Both the position numbers and the translations under genes were made by a program. Positions 42,933 to 52,900 of a stretch of 57,828 nt of DNA are shown here, in pieces. Position 1 is the stretch's first letter; each line of letters opens with the position of its first letter. The DNA lies in assembly GCA_002361485.1 (NCBI GenBank), contig DESZ01000003.1, positions 1 through 57,828 of the forward strand, in the 5' to 3' direction. The notes beneath the pieces were generated by a model. That model ran no database searches. It was not told the DNA's origin and saw only the letters and a list, made by a program, of their open reading frames with translations. This DNA comes from Cyanobacteria bacterium UBA3301. Lineage in GTDB: Bacteria > Cyanobacteriota > Vampirovibrionia > Gastranaerophilales > Gastranaerophilaceae.

Positions 42933-44034
42933 AAAAACATATTTTATAACAGGCGGAGGAACGGGCGGACATATATATCCTGCAGTTGCTGTTGCTGACG
43001 GACTTTTGAAAAGAGAAGATACAGAAAAAATTTATTACGTAGGAAACCCTAATAATTTAGAAGCTAATATTGTAAAAGAAAAAAATTATACTTTTTTGCC
43101 CGTAATGAGTTCGGGTATGCCGAGGAAAGCTTGTTTTGAACTGATAAAATGGGCATGCCAAATGTTTATCGGCTGGCTAAAATGTTTAGGCTATATAAAA
43201 AAATACAAACCTGACGTAATTTTCGGAACGGGCGGTTATGTATCTGCACCTATATTATTTGCGGCTATGACAATGAAAGTACCTTTTGTTATGCACGATT
43301 GTGATGCAAACCCCGGACTTGTGACAAGACAACTTGCACCATTTGCGAAAAGTATTTCAGTAGCTTTTGATACAGAAAAAGGTAAATTAAATAACAAAAA
43401 TTGCCACGTAAACGGCAACCCGATAAGAGAACAGTTTTCAATACTGACAAAGGATTCGGCAAGACAGGCTTTAGGATTGGAAAATAAATTGACACTATGT
43501 GTTATGGGCGGTTCACAAGGGGCCAAAAAAATAAATGAAGCGGCTGTTCAAATATTAAAAAAATTATCCCAAGATATGGATTTACAAGTTATTTTTCAGA
43601 CAGGAAAAAGGAATTATGATGAAGTAATAAATGCATTAAAAAGCATTTATCCGGATTGGGAGCAAAATAAAAATATTATTCTTCGTCCATACTTTGACAA
43701 TATGACAGAAGTACTAAAAGCCAGCGATATTGCAGTATCTCGTGCCGGTTCTTTAAGTATTTCGGAATTGTGCGCAAGTTCAATTGCAACAATATTTATC
43801 CCTTACCCATATGCGGCAGCTGACCACCAGAGAAAAAATGCAAAATATATGGTAGAAAACGGCGCGGGAATATATTTGGAAGATGCAGAAACAAATGCAC
43901 AAAAATTGTTAGAATTAATAAAATCATTGACTGATAATTCGGAATATTTGAATAAAATTCAAAATAATGCGCATAATATGGCTAAATTTAACGGCGTTGA
44001 AAAAATTATTGAGCAAATAGAACAATGCGCATAA
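42925..44034 (+). CDS. murG: UDP-GlcNAc--lipid I N-acetylglucosaminyltransferase
   Basis: 369 residues, GT28. GGGTGGHIYPAVAVADGL is the N-terminal glycine-rich loop, and MGGSQGAKKINE and SRAGSLSISELCA are the donor-site motifs. The usual HEQNAxPG segment reads HDCDANPG. It converts lipid I to lipid II on the inner face of the membrane. It overlaps ftsW by eight bases and is the last wall gene of the operon. Confidence 0.96.
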   Translation: MNKKTYFITGGGTGGHIYPAVAVADGLLKREDTEKIYYVGNPNNLEANIVKEKNYTFLPVMSSGMPRKACFELIKWACQMFIGWLKCLGYIKKYKPDVIFGTGGYVSAPILFAAMTMKVPFVMHDCDANPGLVTRQLAPFAKSISVAFDTEKGKLNNKNCHVNGNPIREQFSILTKDSARQALGLENKLTLCVMGGSQGAKKINEAAVQILKKLSQDMDLQVIFQTGKRNYDEVINALKSIYPDWEQNKNIILRPYFDNMTEVLKASDIAVSRAGSLSISELCASSIATIFIPYPYAAADHQRKNAKYMVENGAGIYLEDAETNAQKLLELIKSLTDNSEYLNKIQNNAHNMAKFNGVEKIIEQIEQCA

Positions 44035-44087
44035 ACAATAATATCAAGAAATATTGACAACAAATATTAAGATGGGAAAATTTTACT

Positions 44088-44960
44088 ATGTTTAAATACT
44101 ACAAAAAATGTGCGCCGTATTTATTTTTATTACCTGCAGGAATAGTTTTGCTGGTGTTCTTTTTTGTTCCGTTTTTTCAAACTATCGGTTTAAGTTTTTT
44201 CAATTATTCCGACAGTATCTATCATCCTGATTTTGCGGGTTTGCAGAATTATATAGAAATTTTTAAAAATCCTGTATTTTATAAAGTTATGCTAAATACA
44301 TTGATTTATCTTGTTGTAGCAGTTCCTATATTAGCGATTTTTCCATTATTTTTGGCAATTCTTATAAATCAAAAAATCAGGGCTTTAACTTTATATAAAA
44401 TACTAATATATTTGCCTGTCATCGTATCAATCGTTGTTGCAGCCATTGCCTTTAAATGGTTATATGCGCAAGACGGAATTTTAAATTACTTTATGCAATT
44501 ATTACATTTACAAAAACTCGGCTGGCTGACAGACCCGAAATACGCGATTTATTCAGTAATTATAGTAACCGTTTGGAAGGGTATCGGGTATTATATGATG
44601 ATATATCTGGCATCATTAATGAGTGTTCCAAAAGAATTGTACGAAGCATGCGATATTGACGGAGCAAATTTTTGGCAAAAACATTTAACAGTAACTGTTC
44701 CCCATCTGATGCCTACAATCGCACTTGTTACAACCATAAGTTCAATTTCCGCAATGAAAATATTTGCTGAAATATATGTTATGACAAAAGGCGGTCCGCT
44801 TAATTCAACTAAAACAATTGTCTATTATATCTATGAAAAAGCTTTTGAAACGCTGGATTTAGGCTATGCAAGCGCTATGGCCGTAATATTACTTATTATT
44901 GTAATGATATTTTCAGTCATAAATATATTTTGTTTTGAACGCGGGAAATATAAAATTTAA
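44088..44960 (+). CDS. Sugar-type ABC transporter permease (MalF/UgpA-like)
   Basis: 290 residues, six transmembrane helices. The EAA loop that contacts the ATPase is YEACDIDGANFWQKHLTVTVPHLMP. The family imports sugars or glycerol-phosphate and works as a heterodimer with a MalG-type permease. Here it stands alone: no partner permease, binding protein or ATPase is in the window. A TTGACA lies at 44053-44058, suggesting its own promoter 53 bases after murG. The substrate is unknown. Confidence 0.88.
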   Translation: MFKYYKKCAPYLFLLPAGIVLLVFFFVPFFQTIGLSFFNYSDSIYHPDFAGLQNYIEIFKNPVFYKVMLNTLIYLVVAVPILAIFPLFLAILINQKIRALTLYKILIYLPVIVSIVVAAIAFKWLYAQDGILNYFMQLLHLQKLGWLTDPKYAIYSVIIVTVWKGIGYYMMIYLASLMSVPKELYEACDIDGANFWQKHLTVTVPHLMPTIALVTTISSISAMKIFAEIYVMTKGGPLNSTKTIVYYIYEKAFETLDLGYASAMAVILLIIVMIFSVINIFCFERGKYKI

Positions 44961-44962
44961 AT

Positions 44963-45982
44963 TTATTCCGTTTCATGCGCTAACTTAAATAAATTATCAT
45001 CCCTTGCATCGCATTTTAAACCTGTCGGGATGAACAAATCTTTATATCTTTCAACGGCATATCTGTCTGTCATGCCGGAAATGTAGTCTGTAACCACCCT
45101 TACGATATTTTCTTGAGGACATTTTCCTTCCAATGTTCTGCAATAGTAGTTAAAAAGTTCGCGTATTACATGTTTTGCTTTTTCTTCTTCCAATTTAGCA
45201 GGTGAAGATTCGTTATATACATTTTCAAACATCCATTTACGCAATTTTGTTGTATATGCCCACCCTTCTTCGCTCATAGAGATTTCGGCTTTTCCGATTG
45301 AATTATTCACAATTTCGTGAATCATTTTACTCAATCTTTTACTCTGAATCGGCGAGAAATAATCTATACAATCTTTTGGTAAATCCTGTTCCGAAATAAC
45401 ACCGGCACGAATTGAATCCTCAATATCATGATTTATGTAAGCAATTTTATCCGCGAGCTGAACAACCTTGCCTTCCGGAGTTGTCGGTTCAAAGCCCCAT
45501 GTATGAGTTCTTATACCTTCTATTGTCTCCTGGCAAAGGTTTAATTTTTCCAACACTTCTACCACACGAACACTTTGGATATTATGATGGAACCCGCCTT
45601 CAACCAATTCGTTTAATACACCTTCCCCGCAATGCCCGAAAGGAGTATGTCCCAAATCATGCCCTAATGATATTGCTTCTGTCAGATCCTCATTCAAATC
45701 AAGCGCACGTGCAATTGTCCTTGCTATCTGAGAGACCTCAAGCGTGTGAGTCAATCGTGTCCTAAAATGATCATCAAACGGGGATAAAAATACTTGAGTC
45801 TTATGTTTTAAACGTCTGAAAGCCTTTGAATGCAAAATTCTGTCCCTGTCACGTTGAAAATCCGTACGCAAATCACTTTTTTCCTCCGGAATCTTTCTTC
45901 CGGCTGAATTTACAACTTTTGTTGCATATTCGCTCAAATTATTTAATTCTCTTTGTTCAAGTTTTTCTCGTATATTCATCAT
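44963..45982 (-). CDS. dgt: Deoxyguanosinetriphosphate triphosphohydrolase-like protein (HD domain)
   Basis: 339 residues from the ATG with AAGGCGG five bases upstream; the frame is open to 46012. FRTRLTHTLEVSQIAR and LGHDLGHTPFGHCGE give the HD-domain metal ligands of the dGTPase family, and RRLKHKTQVF is the conserved N-terminal segment. It hydrolyses dNTPs to the nucleoside and triphosphate. It is convergent with the ABC permease gene and monocistronic. Confidence 0.93.
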   Translation of the reverse strand: MMNIREKLEQRELNNLSEYATKVVNSAGRKIPEEKSDLRTDFQRDRDRILHSKAFRRLKHKTQVFLSPFDDHFRTRLTHTLEVSQIARTIARALDLNEDLTEAISLGHDLGHTPFGHCGEGVLNELVEGGFHHNIQSVRVVEVLEKLNLCQETIEGIRTHTWGFEPTTPEGKVVQLADKIAYINHDIEDSIRAGVISEQDLPKDCIDYFSPIQSKRLSKMIHEIVNNSIGKAEISMSEEGWAYTTKLRKWMFENVYNESSPAKLEEEKAKHVIRELFNYYCRTLEGKCPQENIVRVVTDYISGMTDRYAVERYKDLFIPTGLKCDARDDNLFKLAHETE

Positions 45983-46111
45983 AAATACCGCCTTCTTTGC
46001 CAATTTTAGCAAAAAATAATCACACAGGTTATCCTGTTTTTAGCTGATTTTTAAGAAAATAAATTCACTCTGAAACACATTGATAATATTAACAAAAATT
46101 TGCAATGCCCC

Positions 46112-46140
46112 TTGATTTTTTATTTTTAGCATAATAATAT
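46112..46140 (+). promoter_or_regulatory. Promoter of rpsO
   Basis: TTGATT (46112-46117), 17-base spacer, TAATAT (46135-46140). The gap 46013-46194 holds this promoter and the structured rpsO leader. Confidence 0.5.
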
Positions 46141-46143
46141 GAG

Positions 46144-46179
46144 CTTGTAGAGTGCTTACGCCAATAATCACTCAACAAG
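46144..46179 (+). promoter_or_regulatory. Structured 5' leader of rpsO, possible S15 autoregulatory site
   Basis: CTTGTAGAGTG (46144-46154) pairs with CACTCAACAAG (46169-46179) with one A-A mismatch and a 14-base loop. It ends two bases before the ribosome site AAAGGAAAG. S15 represses its own mRNA through leader structures in several bacteria; whether this fold binds S15 is inference. Confidence 0.45.
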
Positions 46180-46194
46180 AAAAGGAAAGATAAT

Positions 46195-46464
46195 ATGTCA
46201 ATTAACTTAGAAAACAAACAGGAATTCGCCAAGAAGTTTGGTAAGAACGAAAAAGATACAGGTTCTTCTGCAGTTCAAATTGCAATGATGACTACAAAAA
46301 TTGCGCAATTAACAGAACACCTTAAATCAAATAAAAAAGATTTCGCTACAAAAAGAGGTCTTTTGATGATGGTAGGTAAAAGAAAGAAATTGTTATCTTA
46401 TGTAAAATCTAAAAATCTTGACGAATACAGAGATTTGATTAAAAAGTTAAAAATCAGAGGTTAA
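46195..46464 (+). CDS. rpsO: 30S ribosomal protein S15
   Basis: 89 residues, standard length. KDTGSSAVQIAMMTTKI, LTEHLKSNKKDFATKRGLL and YRDLIKKLKIRG are diagnostic. S15 binds the central domain of 16S rRNA early in small-subunit assembly. AAAGGAAAG precedes the ATG. A terminator follows directly, so it is monocistronic; pnp, its neighbour in many bacteria, is not here. Confidence 0.98.
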   Translation: MSINLENKQEFAKKFGKNEKDTGSSAVQIAMMTTKIAQLTEHLKSNKKDFATKRGLLMMVGKRKKLLSYVKSKNLDEYRDLIKKLKIRG

Positions 46465-46470
46465 TCTCCA

Positions 46471-46504
46471 AAAAAAAACGACTCATAAAAGGGTCGTTTT
46501 TTTT
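46471..46504 (+). terminator. Rho-independent terminator of rpsO
   Basis: AAAAAACGAC pairs with GTCGTTTTTT around a short loop, followed by a run of eight T ending at 46504. Confidence 0.88.
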
Positions 46505-46507
46505 GTC

Positions 46508-46536
46508 TTGTTCTGCGCCGCATATTGTGCTAAAAT
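46508..46536 (+). promoter_or_regulatory. Promoter of the unknown gene at 46563
   Basis: TTGTTC (46508-46513), 17-base spacer, extended -10 TGC-TAAAAT (hexamer 46531-46536). Confidence 0.65.
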
Positions 46537-46562
46537 CAGTAAAAAGAGGAGATTATTTTGTT

Positions 46563-47159
46563 ATGGTTACTGAAACAACAGAAAAAAACGTATTATTTGA
46601 TCCCGGATTTGCACAGCATACTACGATTTTATCATTAAGCTTGAATTATATCTATTCAGAAATCAATTCATTTAAAAATTTCGGGCAGCGCAAAATTAAA
46701 TTCAAAATGTCATATCCGCAAATAATTAGAATGACGGACAACAATGTCGGATTTTGTTTGGGCAGTTTGTTATGGGCGGTTTATATAAAGTCTTTAGGAG
46801 ATTTGAAAATTGAAGGAAACCCTTGTTTGGGCGATATCTTTAATAAAGAAGAAACAGTAGAAGAAGCGGATTTTTCAATAAAATATTTTGACCAATTGCA
46901 AAAAGATTCAAAATATTATTTAAATTCCAATTACAATATAAATCCGACACACATAAAAATTTTAGAACTTTATAAGGAATTTTTAGTAGAAAATAAAAAT
47001 TTTGTAAGCACAAAAACAACAAATGATATTATTCTTCCGGAAGGCATAAAAATACCTGACTCTAACGGAATTGAATCAATACATTCAAAAATTCAGGAAG
47101 TAATAAAAACGGGTAAATTGTTAGATTTACTTGAAGTCTTTGGTTTAATTTACGGATAA
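46563..47159 (+). CDS. Unknown soluble protein upstream of nagZ
   Basis: 198 residues from the first ATG after AGAGGAG; the frame is open upstream to 46503, but that part lies over the promoter. No domain is recognised, nor a signal peptide or clear membrane helix. It starts TETTEKNVLFDPGFAQHTT and has a central hydrophobic GFCLGSLLWAVYIKSLG stretch. nagZ begins 21 bases after its stop, so cotranscription is likely. The function is unknown. Confidence 0.65.
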   Translation: MVTETTEKNVLFDPGFAQHTTILSLSLNYIYSEINSFKNFGQRKIKFKMSYPQIIRMTDNNVGFCLGSLLWAVYIKSLGDLKIEGNPCLGDIFNKEETVEEADFSIKYFDQLQKDSKYYLNSNYNINPTHIKILELYKEFLVENKNFVSTKTTNDIILPEGIKIPDSNGIESIHSKIQEVIKTGKLLDLLEVFGLIYG

Positions 47160-47180
47160 AACCGTCACGGGGTTTTAGTA

Positions 47181-48164
47181 ATGGATTTGAAAACAAAATT
47201 ATACCAAATGTTTATCTTGGGGCTTGAAGGTGAAAATTACCGTCAAGCTTTAGAGTACGGACTTGGAGGCGTAATTTTTTTCACAAAAGATATTCAGTCT
47301 GTCGAACAGATAAAAGAATTAACTTCAAAAATAAAAGCGGAGAGTCTTATCCCGCCGTTTTTATCAATTGACCAAGAAGGGGGACGTGTCGAAAGAACCG
47401 AGAATATTCATGGCGGTAAAAAATATTTATCCGCAAAATTTGCTTATGAAAAAGGTTTGGAATATTTAAAAGGGCAAACTGAAACTATTGCAAAAGAATT
47501 AACATCTTACGGTATAAATTTGAATTTCGCTCCCTGTATAGATGTTAATACAAACCCTGCTAACCCGATAATCGGAGAGCGAGCATTTTCGTCAAATCCG
47601 GATGAAGTTATTGAAGCTGAAAAAATCGTATCAGAAACTTATATAAATAATGGGGTTATTCCTTGTGCAAAGCATTTCCCCGGTCATGGCGACGCTAACG
47701 CAGATTCGCATTTGACTTTACCTGAAATAGACTTAAATCTTAATGATATGGAAAAAACGCATATAAGGCCATTCGCTTCGGCTATAGAGAACGGGATACC
47801 TGTGATAATGGCTGCACATTTGCATTGTAAATGTTTTGAGGATAAAAAAATTCCGACTTCGCTTAGCAAAAATGCCATTTCTTACTTGAGAAATAATCTG
47901 GGATTTAACGGGGTTATCATTTCAGATGATATGGTAATGAAAGGGGTTTCTGACTTTGGAGAAGTTGAAGCATGCGTTATGGGAATAAAAGCAGGACTTA
48001 ATATGTTTATCTATCGTAATAGCAATCGTAAAACAATACAGGTGATAGAAGATATATTAAAAATTGCCCAAAATGATTACGAATTACAAGAAAAAATAGA
48101 TTTTTCTTATAATAAAATTATTGAATTAAAGAAAAGATTTCTAAATTTCGAAAAGACTGTGTAA
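47181..48164 (+). CDS. nagZ: Beta-N-acetylhexosaminidase, GH3 (NagZ)
   Basis: 327 residues, cytosolic (no signal peptide). SIDQEGGRVER, the His/Asp loop CAKHFPGHGDANADSH (residues 162-177) and the nucleophile motif ISDDMVMKGV (Asp249/250) identify it. NagZ removes GlcNAc from wall-derived muropeptides in peptidoglycan recycling. The ribosome site is weak, so it may rely on the upstream gene. It overlaps the convergent TPR gene by 24 bases. Confidence 0.93.
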   Translation: MDLKTKLYQMFILGLEGENYRQALEYGLGGVIFFTKDIQSVEQIKELTSKIKAESLIPPFLSIDQEGGRVERTENIHGGKKYLSAKFAYEKGLEYLKGQTETIAKELTSYGINLNFAPCIDVNTNPANPIIGERAFSSNPDEVIEAEKIVSETYINNGVIPCAKHFPGHGDANADSHLTLPEIDLNLNDMEKTHIRPFASAIENGIPVIMAAHLHCKCFEDKKIPTSLSKNAISYLRNNLGFNGVIISDDMVMKGVSDFGEVEACVMGIKAGLNMFIYRNSNRKTIQVIEDILKIAQNDYELQEKIDFSYNKIIELKKRFLNFEKTV

Positions 48165-49808
48165 TCTTGTTTGGATGTCTTCTTCATCAAGCTCGTCAGT
48201 CAAACGATTTAAGTCAATCGCCATTTGATAATAATGAGCCGCATCATTTGTAAATCCCATTTCCTGGCTTGCTCTGCCTGCGTTAAAATAAGCAAGAGTG
48301 TAATTAGGATTTAAACTTATTGCTGTTTCAAAGTATTCCAAAGCTTCTTCGGCATTCATCAATCCGTCAAGGTATAATATACCTAAATTGTTTTGAGAAA
48401 AGGCATTTTCGGGATTTATTTCTACCGCTTTATGATATGCAACAAGGGCTTCTTCCAAATAATCTTTTTCCCAAAGCGCAATACCCAATTTAGAATATCC
48501 GCGTTCTTCTTCGGGATTAAGTGTAACCGCATCACAGTATGAATGAATTGCTTTATCCAAATCATAATCTGCCATGTAAATATCCCCTAACGCAATATAT
48601 AAATCATAATTCTTCGGATCTAAAATAATACCTGCTTGATACGTTGAAATTGCAGCTTCAATATTGCCTTTAGAACCTGCATAAATCGCTCCCAATGCTT
48701 GGCATACAATAGATGTCCATTCCGAATCGGGATTTAGCGCAATAGCTTTTTGATAATGTTCTATTGCATCGTCATATAATTCCGCTTTTGCGTAAGCATA
48801 GCCTAATGAATTGTTATAGAACGGGTTTTCAGGTTCTCTTTCAAGGGCAAGTTTGAATGCACTCACAGAATTTAATTTATCTTCTTTTTGCATATACAAA
48901 TGTCCGAGTTCATAATATATTTGCGCCGTATCAATATCGAATTCCAAAAGTTTTTCATAACAATCAATAGCTTCGTCTGTATGTTCAGGGAAATAATTTT
49001 GTAATACAGTTGCTAATTTAACTAAAACCGAACGATTAAGCGGATTTAGTTCGAGAACTTTTCTGTAATTTTCCGCAGTCGCTTCAATATTGTTTGACTT
49101 ATAAGATAAATCTCCTAACTTTGTGTAGAACAGTTCTTTATTGTGCGTTTTTTCAACGGCTCTTTGATAGATTTTTTGGGCAGAAGAATACATTTTAAAT
49201 TCTTCCATAAATCTTCCGACAGTGTTATATGAAAAAACTGTCATGTCTTTTGACATGTTTTTGTAAAACATTTTTATGGTTGTAGTATCCCACGCAAGCA
49301 TAACACTTCCTGATAAGAAGTAATAAATAAACTTCATATAATCAGCAAAATTCACTTTTTGAGTATTGATTTTATTCAATAGTGATTGGGACATAATCAT
49401 TCTTGAACGTCCCGAATTTATTCCGCTCAATTTTATTGCGGATTTAAATTCTTTTTCTGCACCTTTATAGTCTTGAGCCAGCTGCATGAAATAGCCCGTA
49501 TATAAATGAGCATTGGTATTTGTCGGAGCAACCGATATTGCGGTTTGACATTGTTCTATCGCGCTATTTAAACTTATTTGACCTTGTTCCCACATTAAAG
49601 ATGCCAAACGATAGTATGTTTCCGATATTGTCGGATCATATTTAACCGCATCAATATAGCAATCAATAGCTTCCTGTAAATCTATATTACTATTTCCGAG
49701 AAGATATTTTTCATGTGCTAATCTGGCTTTTTCCAAATAATCTTTTGCCTTTTGGCTATTTATCTCGTTTGCTGCGCCAATCATAGGCATTAGTAGTTGT
49801 TCTGACAT
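48141..49808 (-). CDS. Large TPR protein
   Basis: 555 residues from the ATG with GGAG six bases upstream. It is an array of TPR units over nearly its whole length, such as SAYYRLASLMWEQGQ-type and YNNSLGYAYAKAELYDDAIEHYQKAIALNP repeats. One region, about 165-190, is less repeat-like. No signal peptide or membrane helix is present, so it is likely cytosolic. Such arrays scaffold protein complexes, and no partner can be named. It diverges from the AsmA-like gene; the 191-base gap between holds their promoters only. Confidence 0.83.
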   Translation of the reverse strand: MSEQLLMPMIGAANEINSQKAKDYLEKARLAHEKYLLGNSNIDLQEAIDCYIDAVKYDPTISETYYRLASLMWEQGQISLNSAIEQCQTAISVAPTNTNAHLYTGYFMQLAQDYKGAEKEFKSAIKLSGINSGRSRMIMSQSLLNKINTQKVNFADYMKFIYYFLSGSVMLAWDTTTIKMFYKNMSKDMTVFSYNTVGRFMEEFKMYSSAQKIYQRAVEKTHNKELFYTKLGDLSYKSNNIEATAENYRKVLELNPLNRSVLVKLATVLQNYFPEHTDEAIDCYEKLLEFDIDTAQIYYELGHLYMQKEDKLNSVSAFKLALEREPENPFYNNSLGYAYAKAELYDDAIEHYQKAIALNPDSEWTSIVCQALGAIYAGSKGNIEAAISTYQAGIILDPKNYDLYIALGDIYMADYDLDKAIHSYCDAVTLNPEEERGYSKLGIALWEKDYLEEALVAYHKAVEINPENAFSQNNLGILYLDGLMNAEEALEYFETAISLNPNYTLAYFNAGRASQEMGFTNDAAHYYQMAIDLNRLTDELDEEDIQTRLHSLFEI

Positions 49809-49999
49809 TTCGAGCTCCAATAATCTGATATTTACATGTCATGTCGGACGTAAATTTTTGGTCTTTAATATTATTTCGCAAATCTCGTTCATTTGGAGTA
49901 GATAGTCGGGTAAAATTAATACATAATATTATCAAGATTACTGATTATTTGACAAATTTTATGCTAAAATTATTGGTATAAAACATAGGAGACGGGGAT

Positions 50000-52900
50000 A
50001 TGAAATTAAATATTAAAAAACTCGCAATAATTTTTGGCGGACTATTAATCGGCTTATACGGATTATTTCTTGTATTGCCTTATATAATTTCGCCAATTGC
50101 AAATTCATATAATGATGATATTGAAAAAATTATTAAAGATACAACGGGCTTAGAAGCGAATTTAGATGGGATAGGGTTTACTACTTCATACAAATTTGAT
50201 GCCGGCTTGAAAATTAAAGATTTTTCACTCTCTGCTCCGAATAGTAATATAAAAATTATTGATGCAAAGAACGTTAATGCTGATATATCTTTAATTGCAT
50301 TAATTTTTAAAAAAGTTCAATTAGGCAAAATCAGCGCTGACAATTTATCAGCAAATATAGTCATCAAAAAAGACGGCACCTGCGAGATTTTGGACTACAT
50401 CCCCAAAAGTGAAGAACCTTCAGAACCTATGAAATCTTTGCCGTTTGGTTTAAAACTTTCAAATAAATTGCCAAACATTATAATCGATAATTATAAGCTG
50501 GCATTTATCGATGCTCAAGACAAAAAAGAATATTCGATTACGGGTCAAAGTTTTAAAATTACCGATTTTATTTTGGATAAAAAAATCAAAATCTCTACAA
50601 ACGGTAAGATTACTTTTGAAGATAGAATTGTTTCAAATTACGACATTAAAATTTTTAATAAAATCATGCCTAATTTACAGTTGGATGATTTGGTTTTTCC
50701 AAAAGATATAACGGTTGAAGATAATGGCGAAATAACGGTTGCACCTCAAAATATGCCGACAAAAGCTAACCCGACTTCAACCCCTTTTACAATAATAGAT
50801 GCATTTAAAACCATTAATAAAAATCACTTAAAGGCTGACATTAGCGCAAATATTCAAACATCAGGCACGGTAAAAGCGCCTGTTCAAAAGGGTTATATAG
50901 AAGTAAACGGTCTGAGTATTGCTGTAGGCGGAAAACAATTACCTGACAGCTTTTTGAAAATGATTTTTAAAGGTGAGAAAACAGATTTCGAATCGGAATT
51001 TTTTACTTCAAATGAAAAAGACGAGAAAACAGTATTGACAGGTTCAATCACTTCAGGAAATAACAAAAATATTGATTTAGTCTTAAAATCAAATGCAAAA
51101 TTTAATAATATTATCAGATTAGCCGACAGCGTTGCTCAAACAATCGGTAAAAAAGATTTGGAAACGATTACTGCAACAGGTCAATTTGATGCAAATTTCA
51201 ATATAAAAACCGATTTAAAAACCGTAACTTCAAACGGCTACTTGAAAATTGCGCCGTCAAAATTGGTTTACGGTTTATATAATATTGTTGTTGATAATAT
51301 CAGTGCCGATATTGATTGCAAAGACAATAATATCAACATAAAAAAAGCAGGATTTTCAATATACAATCAACCTTTAAATTTAAACGGAACAATCTCACAG
51401 GATGCGGTTGCGAATTTAAAATTGACGGCAAATAAATTGCCTGTAAAAGGTTTATTAGGTGCCTTGGGACAAATTTCAATCTTAAAAGAAAATAACATAA
51501 ATAACGGTACAATATCAGTAAATGCATTAATTAAAGGGAAATTGAACGAAATAAAACCAGATGTTACTGTAAATGCTGACAGTATTGATATCTATAACAA
51601 GCCGACAGGCTTCAGGGTTTTATTATCAAATGCGCTGGTCAAATTACTATTATCACAAGACGATATGAGCGGTGATATTGATATAAATTCATTAGCAATC
51701 AAAAATCTACAGGCATCTATTTCCGCTCCAAAAGCAAAAGTTATTGCCGATACAAAGGATATTAATATAAAAAATTCTTATGTTTTAATCAATAATTCAA
51801 GGGTTGATGTAACAGGCTCGGTTAAGGATTATTTGACAGAGAAATTGAATATGAATATCAAAGCCCAAGGCAATTTATCGGCCAAAGATGTCATGGCATT
51901 TATTCCAAAAGAAATGCATTGGATGTTTCCGCATATCGGTTCTATGCCGATAAAATTAACAGCAACAGGCAATCAAAAAGAACAACATGTCGTATTCGAT
52001 TTGGATGCAACACCGCAAAATTATATCCAATTTGCAGATGTAAATTTATTAAAAAATAAAAACACAAAAGTTCACGCGGAAATGAAAATTGCAAACAATA
52101 ATATCAAATTATCAAATTCCGGAGTTTTTGCAAATACAAATCAAATAGCTACTTTTGGCGGCGGAATAAACAATCTTTCATCTCCTAAATTAAACATAAA
52201 TGTTTCAATTCCAAAAGATGTATCATTTACTATTTGGGGTATGAAAAATTCAAATATTACGGCAAACGGAGAAGTCGCGATTACGGGCGAGCCTTTGACT
52301 CCGAAATTAAAAGGGAAAGTAAATATCGCGGATTTATCGATTAAGGATATGAATTTTGCTATAACTAATCTTGTTGCTCACCTTAACGGCAGCGGCATTG
52401 GCGGACACGCAACGGCGCAAAGAATGCATTTTGACGGAATAGTCGGGACAAATCTTTCTTCAGATTTCTCGCTAAATAATTTTACGGATTTCTATTTGGA
52501 TAAAATAACGGCAGACGCCTTTTCAGGCAAAGTAAGCGGAAAAATTTCATACAACATTCCAAAATTTGCTATGGTTGTTGACTTAACAGGAAAAGGTTTA
52601 AATTCAATGGATGCTGTTTATGGAGCTGTCAAAATACCAAGAGCATTGACAGGAACGCTTAATTTTGATACAAAATTGAGCGCACATGGAGTTACGGATA
52701 AAGAAATTATCAACACAATGAAAGGGGATATCAATTTCAACATTGATAACGGCAGATTTGTAAGTATTGGTAAACTTGAAAATGTAGTAAGAGCTCAGAA
52801 TCTCACATCCAATTCATTGCTAAAATCTGCACTTTCGCAAATGACGACCCTTTCAGCTCTGCAAGAAACCGATAAGTTTAAAACTATATCCGGGAAACTC

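Noticed and set aside
47157..47176. AAAACC/GGGGTTTT hairpin between the unknown gene and nagZ as a terminator
   Set aside because: The stem is very short and the T tract is only four bases. nagZ lacks its own clear promoter, so read-through is more likely.
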